Source: Deroplatys truncata
Taxonomy: Eukaryota; Arthropoda; Insecta; Mantodea; Mantidae
Reading direction: 5' to 3'
Assembly: GCA_030765065.1 (NCBI GenBank)
Contig: CM060985.1
Location: 6,262,001-6,326,000, forward strand
DNA length: 64,000 nt
Under the pieces are notes generated by a model, which ran no database searches, had not been told where the DNA came from, and saw only the letters and a program-made list of their open reading frames with translations. A program made the translations under genes and the position numbers. Position 1 is the stretch's first letter; each line of letters starts with the position of its first letter. Shown in pieces: positions 48,320 to 58,615 of the stretch.

Positions 48320-48462
48320 TGCCCGGCGTGACGCATTGCGCGGCGCGCGTTTGCCGTAAACCGTTACAGTTGCCGTACTTATATTATCCTTTTTTTTAAA
48401 AAAAAAAAAAAATCTTCGCCATCTTAGTTCACAAATTCACCGCTAATTCCTTCTCGTCATTT

Positions 48463-48592
48463 TTCATCCAATCACCTTTGATTTTATTTTCGCCTATCAC
48501 ATCACGTTATTTCAATTTGTCCACCTATCAGAGATCGTCTTATTTACACCAATCACAACGCTCCACGTCACTACTTGTTCTGCTTTTTAACC
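48463..48592 (+). promoter_or_regulatory. CCAAT-cluster promoter-like module, right arm copy 4
   Basis: Mirror of 48,019-48,148. Reads rightward toward the polymerase scrap at 48,676. Confidence 0.45.
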
Positions 48593-48675
48593 CTCGGTCG
48601 TGCATGTTTTGCGTCCTTGAGTTTCCATACCTCGCACACGCAACACCACAGCGCGATAACATGTCCACGTGCTAG

Positions 48676-48850
48676 CTGGTGTACCGGTACGATCGCCTCC
48701 TGGGCCTGCTCAACGCCGAGGAAGTGGTAGTGCAGACCTGCGTACCCGTGACGAACCAGGTCATGTACGTGGTGTTGAGGTAACTCCGAGGAGAGCCCCA
48801 AGGAGATCCACGCTACCAATACCGTGATTGCGGCTTACACCACGGCACAC
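48676..48850 (+). pseudogene. Protein-primed family B DNA polymerase scrap, right-arm copy
   Basis: Seen: an open GC-rich frame from 48,676 (LVYRYDRLLGLL at its start) is closed by TAA at 48,781. The following codons in the +1 frame (from ~48,782) read SEESPKEIHATNT and end with VIAAYTTAH at 48,850. About 30 bp later the 76-bp array begins. The run IAAYTTAH with the preceding hydrophobic and Asn/Glu-rich context resembles the segment upstream of the catalytic motif C in protein-primed PolB of Polinton type. Family assignment is from motif recognition, not a search. At under 60 residues, frameshifted and cut at both ends, it cannot be functional. It is the best coding evidence for what the palindrome came from. 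Confidence 0.52.
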
Positions 48851-48883
48851 AAGTGCCTAGTGTTATTTTGTCACCTGAAGCGA

Positions 48884-50446
48884 AAGGTCTCCGTGGACAC
48901 GTATCGAAGCTGCAATCTGCCGTTCACGTATAGAAACAGAGGTACAGTTGCCTAACACTAAGGTCTCCGTGGACACGTATCGAAGCTGCCATCTGACGTT
49001 CACGTATAGAAACACAGGTACAGTTGCCTAGCACTAAGGTCTCCGTGGACACGTATCGAAGCTGCAATCTGCCGTTCACGTATAGAAACAGGTATAGTTG
49101 CCTAGCACTAAGATCTCCGTGGACACGTATCGAACCTGCAATCTGCCGTTCACGTATAGAAACAGAGGTATAGTTGCCTAGCACTAGCACTAAGGTCTCC
49201 GTGGACACGTATTGAAGCTGCAATCTGCCGTTCACGTATAGAAACAGAGGTACAGTTGTCTAGCACTAAGGTCTCCGTGGACACGTATAGAAACACAGGT
49301 ACAGTTGCCTAGCACTAAGGTCTCCGTGAACACGTATCGAAGCTGCAATCTGCCGTTGACGTATAGAAACAGGTATAGCTGCCTAGCACTAAGATCTCCG
49401 TGGACACGTATCGAAGCTGCAATCTGCCGTTCACGTATAGAAACAGAGGTACAGCTGCCTAGCACTAAGGTCTCCGTGTACACGTATTGAAGCTGCAATC
49501 TGCCGTTCACGTATACAAACAGAGGTGCAGTTCCCTAGCACTAAGGTCCCCGTGGATACGTATCGAAGCTGCAATCTGCCGTTCACGTATAGAAACAGAG
49601 GTGCAGTTGCCTAGCACTAAGGTCTCCGTGGACACGTATCGAAGCTGCAATCTGACGTTCACGTATAGAAACAGAGGTGCAGTTGCCTAGCACTAAGGTC
49701 TCCGTGGACACGTATCGAAGCTGCAATCTCCCGTTCACGTATAGAAACAGAGGTACAGTTGCCTAGCACTAAGGTCTCCGTGGACACGTATTGAAGCTGC
49801 AATCTGCCGTTCACGTATAGAAACAGAGGTGCAGTTGCCTAGCACTAAGGTCTCCGTGGATACGTATCGAAGCTGCAATCTGCCGTTCACGTATAGAAAC
49901 AGAGGTGCAGTTGCCTAGCACTAAGGTCTCCGTGGACACGTATCGAAGCTGCAATCTGCCGTTCACGTATAGAAACAGAGGTACAGTTGCCTAGCACTAA
50001 GGTCTCCGTGGACACGTATCGAAGCTGCAATCTGCCGTTCACGTATAGAAACAGAGGTACAGTTGCCTAGCACTAAGGTCTCCGTGGACACGTATCGAAG
50101 CTGCAATCTGCCGTTCACGTATAGAAACAGAGGTGCAGTTGCCTAGCGCTAAGGTCTCCGTGGACACGTATCGAAGCTGCAATCTGCCGTTCACGTATAG
50201 AAACAGAGGTGCAGTTGCCTAGCACTAAGGTCTCCGTGGACACGTATCGAAGCTGCAATCTGCCGTTCACGTATAGAAACAGAGGTACAGTTGCCTAGCA
50301 CTAAGGTCTCCGTGGACACGTATCGAAGCTGCAATCTGCCGTTCACGTATAGAAACAGAGGTACAGTTGCCTAGCACTAAGGTCTCCGTGGACACGTATC
50401 GAAGCTGCCATCTGACGTTCACGTATAGAAACACAGGTACAGTTGC
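48884..50446 (-). repeat. 76-bp minisatellite, right arm
   Basis: Mirror of 46,160-47,727 with the same order of unit variants. Confidence 0.96.
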
Positions 50447-50945
50447 TGACTTTTTAAAAACTCAATATTCTTGGTATATAGAGGCTTATTATGAGGTGAT
50501 ACATCCATTTATATGAATTTTCACGATCCACCACTGCACGATTTCTACCATCGCCAATAAAAATGCATTTAAAAGATTTTACCGCTGACGTACATCCGCT
50601 CTCAGGCTCTTTTTACACATAGATCAGCCACACACGTTTTCTGTACGTAAGGCTGCACATGGGAAATGACTGTTTGCAGACTTCAGTTATTCCTGATGTT
50701 ATTAGTGCAAATATTAAAACTGAGTATTGTGTGTAGTGCTTTTGTGTTGTGCCAGTGCATACGTGCTATGTAAAATGTAAAGAATTAAATAAAAATCAGC
50801 AGATACTTCCTTTCTAAGGAGTAACACCAACTGTTGAATATAGATTCTCAAAGTGCTACGTTCGTACGACCTCTACCCTCTATATCTTATAGGTGAGTAC
50901 GAAAGTATGTAGATCGCGTTAAAATACACAACTTATGTCATATAC
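50447..50945. other. Single-copy-like spacer, right arm
   Basis: Mirror of 45,666-46,160. It contains AATTAAATAAAAATCAG on the plus strand (~50,785) and no coding sequence. Confidence 0.35.
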
Positions 50946-53340
50946 ATCTTTATTGTTGAGTGAACCGTTTTCGAGATATTGCTTGTTATTTACTTAAATT
51001 TTCCAATAGTTATTTTCTCAAATGGGAATTCGTTATTCATTTTTTTTTTTTGTCTTTGATATGCAAAGAGTATTAATCTGTGGCAAAAAGAATGGTACTG
51101 CACATAGCAACCAGCTATTAAGAGATATGTATGTGCTTAAAGGCTACTGTTTTTCTATATTCCCCTTGTAAATATATTTTCCCTACATCTACAACAAAAT
51201 TAGCAATAAAACAGAGTTTGCAAATGTTTATCTCGATTAACATGAACTAGATGGGGAATAAGCGTTTGTAAAAATACTTTGTACAAGAGATGAGAAAAGT
51301 CATGTGAGTGTTACACATCAGATTTTTTTTATGTGTTTCAGTGGGTGAATAATAATTAGTTTTGTTGGTATCGTTATCACAGTACTGTTTCACTTGTGAA
51401 ATCCCGTTCTCTTTGTATTAAAAAAATGGCTCTAACGATTTTGATGAAAAATATCGTATGTTTAATATAATGTCGTGAGAAATGAAATGTATATCTCGAA
51501 TTTTCTGGGAATGTCTCCAAAAGTATTCTTCATTGTGAACGTCTTTTTCATAACTGAAAAACCGTAAGAGATAGACAAAATTTTACTACACAAAAAATGT
51601 AGATCGCGTTAAAATACACATCTTATGTAATATACATTTTTGTTGTTGAGTGAACCGTTTTCGAGATATTGTTTGTTAATTTTCCAATATTTATTTTCTC
51701 AAATGGGACTTCGTTATTCATTTTTTTTTGTCTTTGATATGCAAACAGTATTAATCTGTGGCAAAAAGAATGGTGTTGCACATAGCAACCAGCTATTAAG
51801 AGATATGTATGTGCTTAAAGGCTACTGTTTTTCTATATTCCCCTTGTAAATATATTTTCCCCTACATCTACAAGAAAATTAGCAATAAAATAGAGTTTGC
51901 AAATGTTTATCTCGATTAACATGAACTAGATGGAGCATAAGCGTTTGTAAAAATACTTTGTACAAGAGTAGAGAACGTCATGTGAGTGTTACACATCAGA
52001 TTTTTTTTTTATACAAGAAAATTAGCAATAAAATAGATTTTGCAAATGTTTATCTCGATTAACATGAACTAGATGGGGAATAAGCGTTTGTAAAAATACT
52101 TTGTACAAGAGTTGAGAAAGTCATGTGAGTGTTACACATCAGATTTTTTTTTTTGTTTCAGCGGTATCGTTATCACAGTACTGTTTCACTTGTGAAATCC
52201 CGTTCTCTTTGTATTAAAAAATGGCTCTAACGATTTTGATGAAAATATCATATATTTAAGATAATGTCGAGAGAAATGAAATGTATATCTCGAATTTTCT
52301 GGGAATGTCTCCAAAAGAATTCTTCATTGTGAACGACTTTTTCATAACTGATAAACCGTAAGAGATAGACAAAAGTTTGCTACACAAAAAATGTAGATCG
52401 CGTTAAAATACACAACTTATGCCATATACATTTATTTTGTTGAGTGAACCGTTTTCGAGATATTGTTTGTTAATTTTCCAATATTTATTTTCTCAAATGG
52501 GACTTCGTTATTCATTTTTTTGTGTCTTTGATATGCAAACAGTATTAATCTGTGGCAAAAAGAATGGTGTTGCACATAGCAACCAGCTATTAAGAGATAT
52601 GTATGTGCTTAAAGGCTACTGTTTTTCTATATTCCCCTTGTAAATATATTTTCCCCTACATCTACAAGAAAATTAGCAATAAAATAGAGTTTGCAAATGT
52701 TTATCTCGATTAACATGAACTAGATGGAGCATAAGCGTTTGTAAAAATACTTTGTACAAGAGTAGAGAACGTCATGTGAGTGTTACACATCAGATTTTTT
52801 TTTTATACAAGAAAATTAGCAATAAAATAGATTTTGCAAATGTTTATCTCGATTAACATGAACTAGATGGGGAATAAGCGTTTGTAAAAATACTTTGTAC
52901 AAGAGTTGAGAAAGTCATGTGAGTGTTACACATCAGATTTTTTTTTTTTTGTTTCAGTGGTATCGTTATCACAGTACTGTTTCACTTGTGAAATCCCGTT
53001 CTCTTTGTATTAAAAAATGGCTCTAACGATTTTGATGAAAATATCATATATTTAAGATAATGTCGAGAGAAATGAAATGTATATCTCGAATTTTCTGGGA
53101 ATGTCTCCAAAAGAATTCTTCATTGTGAACGACTTTTTCATAACTGATAAACCGTAAGAGATAGACAAAAGTTTGCTACACAAAAAATGTAGATCGCGTT
53201 AAAATACACAACTTATGCCATATACATTTATTTTGTTGAGTGAACCGTTTTTCCAGATATTGCTTGTTATTTCCTTTAAATTTTCCAATACTTATACTTT
53301 TTCTCAAATGCGTTATTCATTTTTACTTTCTCTACTACGT
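50946..53340 (-). repeat. Family A derivative in three tandem copies, right arm
   Basis: Mirror of 43,272-45,665, reading in reverse orientation. A substitution near 52,512 (TTGTGTCTTTG instead of TTTTGTCTTTG) distinguishes it from the left arm. Confidence 0.88.
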
Positions 53341-54115
53341 ATAGTAAGTAGGGGAAGTATTGCATTCCACCCAAAAATTCGTTACCGAGATTTCACTGGA
53401 AATACATGTTTTGAGAATCTCTGAATCCAAAAAAAAAAAAGCATTTTTGGAAACATGTCCGTGTGTGTGTCTGTCTGTGTGTCTGTGTGTCTGTGAACAG
53501 CATAACTCAAAAACGAACAGTCGGATAAACACCAAACTTGGTATTTAGGTTCAGTATCTTCCAGAGATGCGACACGAAGGTTTTCAAGAAAATCCCCCCA
53601 CCCCAGACTACCCTTTACATGGAACATTTTTCGAAAATTTTAATTTTCTCAAAAACGGCTCTAACGATTTTGATTAAAACATCATATGTTTAAGATATTG
53701 TCATGTCAAATAAAATGTATATCTCGAATTTTCTGGGAATGTCTCCAAAAATATTCTTCATTGTGAACGACTTTTTTGCATAACTGGTAAACCATAAGAG
53801 ATAGACAAAATTTTACTACACAAAAAATGTAGATCGCGTTAAAATACACAACTTATGTCATATACGTTTCTTTTGTTGAGTGAACCGTTTTCGAGATATT
53901 GCTTGTTATTTCCTTAAATTTTCCAATACTTATACTTTTTCTCAAATTCGTTTATTCATTTTTTTTATGTCCTGAACATGCAAACAGAATGGAATTCGCC
54001 ACATAGCAACCAGCGTTAAAATATTTGACTATCGCTTAAAAGCTACCAATTAGATTGTACAAGAGTAGAGAAAGTTATGTGAGTGTAACAAATCAGTTTT
54101 TTTTATACGCTACTA

Positions 54116-54151
<36 letters not shown>

Positions 54152-54375
54152 CGCCAGTACGTGCCTAGGAACCGTGCGCCACAAGCCAAAACGACGTCGT
54201 TATAGAAAAACTTTATCAATTGCCTACCGGCCAGGGACAACCGCTAAAAAACCTGAAAAAAGCTCTAAGAGTATTCTAACGCTTACCGATCTGGAAAACC
54301 CTTGAAAACAAGATAGTACACTTTTGAGATATTGCTTGTTATTTCCTTAAATTTTTCAATACTTTTTTACTTTCT
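53341..54375 (-). repeat. Family A copies, right arm
   Basis: Mirror of 42,241-43,271, including a TG/CG microsatellite at 54,120-54,153. Confidence 0.8.
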
Positions 54376-54470
54376 CTACTACGTATAGTAAGTAGGGGAA
54401 GTATTGCATTCCGCCCAAAAATTCGATACCGAGATTTCACCGGAAATACACGTTTTGAGACCTCCTGAAT

Positions 54471-54507
<37 letters not shown>

Positions 54508-54915
54508 CATTTTTGGAAACATGTCCGTGTGTGTGTGCCTGTCTGTGTGTCTGTCTGTCTCTCTGTGTGTGTGTGTGTGTGTGTGCGCGCCAGTACGTGC
54601 CTAGTATCCGTGCGCCGACAAGGTAAAACTTCATCATTTGCCTACCGGGCAGGGGCAACCGCTAAAAACCTGAGAAAACCTCCAAAATTAGAAACGCCTT
54701 CGTCAACCAGTACAGAAAACGCCTACCAACCAGGGAAAACCTATGAAAAAGCAGAAAGAGCTTGCATTTGTTTACCATCCGCAGAAAACTCCCAAAAAAA
54801 AAAAAAAAAAAAAAAAACTAGTCATTTTAAAAAAAAAAAAGGAAAAAGACGAATAATATAAGTATGGTAGAAACAGCTTGCATTCGTCTACCAACCAGAG
54901 AAAACCCCCGAAACA
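54376..54915. repeat. Low-complexity zone, right arm
   Basis: Mirror of 41,700-42,240. Poly-A runs (54,474-54,506; 54,794-54,817; 54,829-54,840) are longer than in the left arm, as expected of independently mutating homopolymers or of sequencing error. Confidence 0.8.
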
Positions 54916-55030
54916 CTAGTTATTTAAAATTGCTGATGAGTTCTGGATAGGCTTTTGCAAATGTTGTTGGTAGCAAAACTTGCCTTTTCCATCACCTCCA
55001 ACATACCCCACTCCCACACCTTTTTTTCTT

Positions 55031-55157
55031 TCCACCAATCATAATCTCTCTTATTCTCGCCAATCAGCAACTTTCATTTGTTCCTTTCCACCAATAACAT
55101 CACTTCTTATTCCCACCAATGACAACTTCACACGTCACTTTCTGTTATACTTTTTAT
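55031..55157 (+). promoter_or_regulatory. CCAAT-cluster promoter-like module, right arm copy 3
   Basis: Mirror of 41,459-41,585. A consensus splice donor AACAG|GTAAGT follows downstream at 55,643 on the same strand. Confidence 0.5.
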
Positions 55158-55642
55158 CCCTCGTTCGCCATCTTTCCCCCTCTTTCAGACCCCAACCGCC
55201 GCACAGTCAACACCTCGCCGCTCCTTAACCTCAACTTCGTGCCTCCGCCATCTTATTTAGTTCACATTTTTACCACCGCGCCTCTCATCTCTCAACCAGA
55301 TTGCCTGCAAGAACAGATCTCGTTCATTCGCACCTCGACGGTTGCCTCGGCAGCAGCTACTGCCAACACCTACGTCGTACACGTTTTTGACCGCTTTCGA
55401 CCGGCTTGAGAACCCTGCTCCTACGTACGCTAGCGACCATCACGATGGTCCAGTACCAGGTTTTGGTATAGTTAAATTACGCCTCTGCAAAGGGTGTCTG
55501 TACCGCTTTAAAAACCTAGGTATATCAGTGCGTAGTGATGTTGGTTGATCTTAAAGCTGGTTAAGCATTTTCAAAAACAGTTTGCTTTTATTTTTCCGCC
55601 TCGCGTGCCGCGCTTTTGGTGACGCATCCACACCGGTAACAG

Positions 55643-55648
55643 GTAAGT
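55643..55648 (+). other. Consensus splice-donor sequence
   Basis: CGGTAACAG|GTAAGTAAC, a perfect CAG|GTAAGT, about 490 bp downstream of a promoter-like module on the same strand. The mirror copy is at ~40,973 on the minus strand. No acceptor could be assigned. Confidence 0.35.
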
Positions 55649-56154
55649 AACACACGCATAATTATTTTTCCGACCTGCTTGGCGTAGGAATATATCCTTT
55701 CGTGTTTTGGTACTGTAACCTCAAACCTCCTTACCCACCTCTTGCGTCCGCCATCTTGTTTAGTTCTCACCGCATCTCCTTGTCGCAGACCCTCCGCCAT
55801 TTTTAGTTCCCGCTATTTTAACCTCAAAATCTACTCTTCTAACCTCTTGCTACCGCCATCTTCTTTTAGTTCCCATTCTCACCACCGCGTCTCCTTACCC
55901 CCACCTCTTGCGACCGCCATGTTCACCACTAACCTCCAAATTTCCTCGTCCTTAAACCTCTTGTCTCAACCACCTTGTTTAGTTCCCATTTTCGCCACCG
56001 CATCTCATATCGCCCCATCTCTCTATCCACTCAAGAAAACTACCATCCAACGTTCAAAAAATTGCTGATCAGTTCACGACAGGCTTTTGCAAATCTTGTT
56101 GCTAGCAAAACTTACCTTTCCCATCACCTCCAACATACCCCACTCCTTTTTCTT

Positions 56155-56282
56155 TCCACCAATCATAACCTCTCTTATTCTTACCAATCAACAACTTTCA
56201 TTTGTTCCTTTCCACCAATAAAATCACTTCTTATTCCCACCAATCACAACTTCACACGTCACTTTCTGTTACACTTTTTATC
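56155..56282 (+). promoter_or_regulatory. CCAAT-cluster promoter-like module, right arm copy 2
   Basis: Mirror of 40,334-40,461, with one substitution (TTTGTTCC for TTTGCTCC) near 56,205. Confidence 0.5.
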
Positions 56283-56707
56283 CCTCGCTCCCCATCTTTT
56301 CCCTCTTTCAGTCCCGACCTCCGCACAGACAACACCTCGCCGCTGCTCACATCTCCGAACCAAATTGCCGGCGAGAACAGATCTCGTTTATTCACACCTC
56401 GACGGTTGACTCGACAGCAGCTACTGCGAACACCTACGTCGTACACGTTTTTGACCGCTTTCGACCGGCTTGAGAACCCTGCTCCTACGTACGCTAGCGA
56501 CCATCACGATGGTCCAGTACCAGGTTTTTGGTATAGTTAAATTACGCCTCTGCAAAGGGTGTCTGTACCGCTTTAAAAACCTAGGTATATCAGTGCGTAG
56601 TGATGTTGGTTGATCTTAAAGCTGGTTAAGCATTTTCAAAAACAGTTTGCTTTTATTTTTCCGCCTCGCGTGCCGCGCTTTTGGTGACGCATCCACACCG
56701 GTAACAG

Positions 56708-56713
56708 GTAAGT
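56708..56713 (+). other. Consensus splice-donor sequence
   Basis: Same CGGTAACAG|GTAAGT context as at 55,643, about 425 bp downstream of the module at 56,155-56,282. Mirror at ~39,908 on the minus strand. Confidence 0.35.
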
Positions 56714-57228
56714 ACCACACGCATAATTATTTTTCGGACCTGCTTGGCGTAGGAATATATCCTTTCGTGTTTTCGTACTGTAACCTCAAATCTCCTTACC
56801 CTCCTCTTGCGACCGCCATCTTGTTTAGTTCTCACCGCATCTCCTTGTCGTAGACCCTCCGCCATTTTTAGTTCCCACTATTTTAACCTCAAAATCTACT
56901 CTTCTAAAACTCTTGCTACCCCCATCTTCTTTTAGTTCCCATTCTCACCACTGCATCTCCTTACCCCCACCTCTTGCGACCGCCGTGTTCACCACTAACC
57001 TCCAAATTTCCTCGTCCTTAAACCTCTTGTCTCAACAACCTTGTCTAGTCCCCATTTTCGCCACCGCATCTCATATCGCCCCCATCTCTCTATCCACTCA
57101 AGAAAACTACCATCCGACGTTCAAAAATTGCTGATCAGTTCAAGACAGGCTTTTGCAAATCTTGCTGCTAGCAAAACTCACCTTTCCCATCACCTCCAAC
57201 ATACCCCACTCCCACAACTTTTTCTTTT

Positions 57229-57355
57229 CCACCAATCATAATCCCTCTTATTCTTACCAATCAACAACCTTCATTTGCTCCTTTCCACCAATAACATCAC
57301 TTCTTATTCCCACCAATCACAACTTCACACGTCACTTTCTGTTACACTTTTTATC
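57229..57355 (+). promoter_or_regulatory. CCAAT-cluster promoter-like module, right arm copy 1
   Basis: Mirror of 39,261-39,387. It is the outermost module and reads outward, toward the element end and the flanking host array. Confidence 0.5.
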
Positions 57356-57535
57356 CCTCGCTCCCCATCTTTACCCCTCTTTCAGTACCGACCTCCGCAC
57401 AGACAACACCTCACCACCCAGCTCCTCTCCATCACGCGACCTCCATACTCCTCCATCTCCCTTCCTCCATCTCCCACCCCAAATTAACGAACCAATCAAA
57501 AACACTCCACGTCACTTCCTCAATTCTTTCAACTC

Positions 57536-57684
57536 GTCCCGGATGAGCCAACCCATTTAACGATAATCCTACCGCTCAGGGCGCTTTTCAAACACACCGC
57601 CGCCGCCGTCGCACGCACCGACACTAGCGACACCAGCGCCCCTAGCGGCAGGATTATCGTTAAATCAATTGGCTCATCCGGGAC
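57536..57684. repeat. Subterminal hairpin of the right arm
   Basis: Mirror of 38,932-39,080. Ends GGCTCATCCGGGAC 10 bp before the element tip. Confidence 0.88.
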
Positions 57685-57694
57685 TAATACTACT

Positions 57695-58062
57695 CAGGGA
57701 TAACCTCGGGAGAGGTAAAGTACCGTGACTACCCAATGGCTACAGTTATATTGAAGGAACGGCACTCTGCTAGTGAGTACAGGGAATGCTACACTTCGGG
57801 AGAGGTAAAGTACCGTGACTACTCAGTGGCTACAGTTATACTGAAGGTACGACACTCTGCTAGTGAGAACAGGGATAACCTCGGGAGAGGTAAAGTACCG
57901 TGACTACCCAGTGGCTACAGTTATATTGAAGGGACGACACTCCGTTAGTGAAATCAGGGAATGCTACACTTCGGGAGAGGTAAAGTACCGTGACTACTCA
58001 GTGGCTACAGTTATACTGAAGGTACGACACTCTGCTAGTGAGAACAGGGACAACTTGTGGAG
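57695..58062. repeat. 85/90-bp minisatellite array, right portion (about 4 units)
   Basis: Resumes with CAGGGATAACCTCGGGAGAG, the continuation expected of the unit broken at 38,921. Units alternate 85- and 90-bp forms. Its presence beyond the palindrome shows that the palindrome interrupts the array. Confidence 0.95.
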
Positions 58063-58135
58063 AGGTGGCGTAGCGGTAGCGTGTGTGTCTCGCTTCCCGT
58101 TTTCGATCCCTGAGACCGCCCACCATGATCCGTGG
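58062..58135 (+). repeat. tRNA-derived SINE-like head
   Basis: GGTGGCGTAGCGGTAGCG resembles an A-box region and TTTTCGATCCCTGAGACC a B-box and T-arm, with tRNA-like spacing. It follows the array directly. Its body may extend through the GC-rich sequence to ~58,370, but no tail or target duplication was found. Confidence 0.45.
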
Positions 58136-58615
58136 GTTCAGCAGGCGGCAGTTTGATGCTGACGTTGTCTAGTGACTGCTCGGCTGGAGCTCGCTCTTGG
58201 GAGCCGTTGAATGACTTTAATCTGGAAACATTACGGACAGGCGCTGGTTATTCGGATGTGGTCACGCAGCAGGAGCCGGCTGGTCCGTCCCTTAGCGTAT
58301 GCTGGTAATCCAGGGGCTGGAGGAGGTCGCGCTGGCAGAGGGTGGAGCTAGATTTATCATTACCAACAAAAACAGGTGCGTAGCATTATGGGCCTCTTTT
58401 CGTGTGTGTCGGCGTACATATACAACACTAGTATTCCATTTATTGAGACAACTTAATATTTTCTGGAATGGTTTTAATAGCAATTTTATTGAAACTGTCG
58501 CCATGTGCTGGCGTACTTCCTCTTGGGAGGGTGACAAACAAATGAACGGTCTGCAAGAGAAAACATTTCGTAAAGCTTAACCCTACCACAAATCACACGT
58601 TTTAACGAGCAACTA
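58136..58615. other. GC-rich unassigned segment
   Basis: Short open frames exist on both strands (58,292-58,580) but overlap and lack domain or splice support. It may be SINE body plus flank. Confidence 0.35.

Larger units (their letters stand above)
38922..57694. mobile_element. 18.8-kb palindromic Polinton-like element
   Basis: Seen: two arms, 38,922-48,292 and 48,320-57,694, are reverse complements over their whole ~9.37 kb, separated by a 27-bp AT-rich spacer. Ends are AGTAGTATTAGTCCCGG and its complement, flanked by CAGGGA. The arms differ by only a few substitutions (for example 41,958 vs 54,655; 40,411 vs ~56,205; ~44,088 vs 52,512) and poly-A/T lengths. They contain no intact gene: only a polymerase fossil, promoter-like modules, family A copies and a 76-bp array. 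Known: 5'-AG ends, 6-bp duplication and ~18-kb length match Polintons. Inferred: a gene-less derivative formed by inverted duplication of one end, which then transposed as a unit. Confidence 0.78.
48320..57694 (-). repeat. Right arm of the palindrome
   Basis: Reverse complement of the left arm at well over 99 percent by eye. Paired positions sum to 96,611-96,616, the drift coming from short poly-A/T and simple-repeat length differences. Confidence 0.95.

Noticed and set aside
38922-57694. Interpreting the palindrome as a chromosomal inverted duplication (amplicon) rather than a transposon
   Set aside because: The edges coincide exactly with AG/CT termini and a 6-bp repeat of the target, and the array resumes on the other side. 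A segmental inversion would not produce this, though an assembly check is still warranted.
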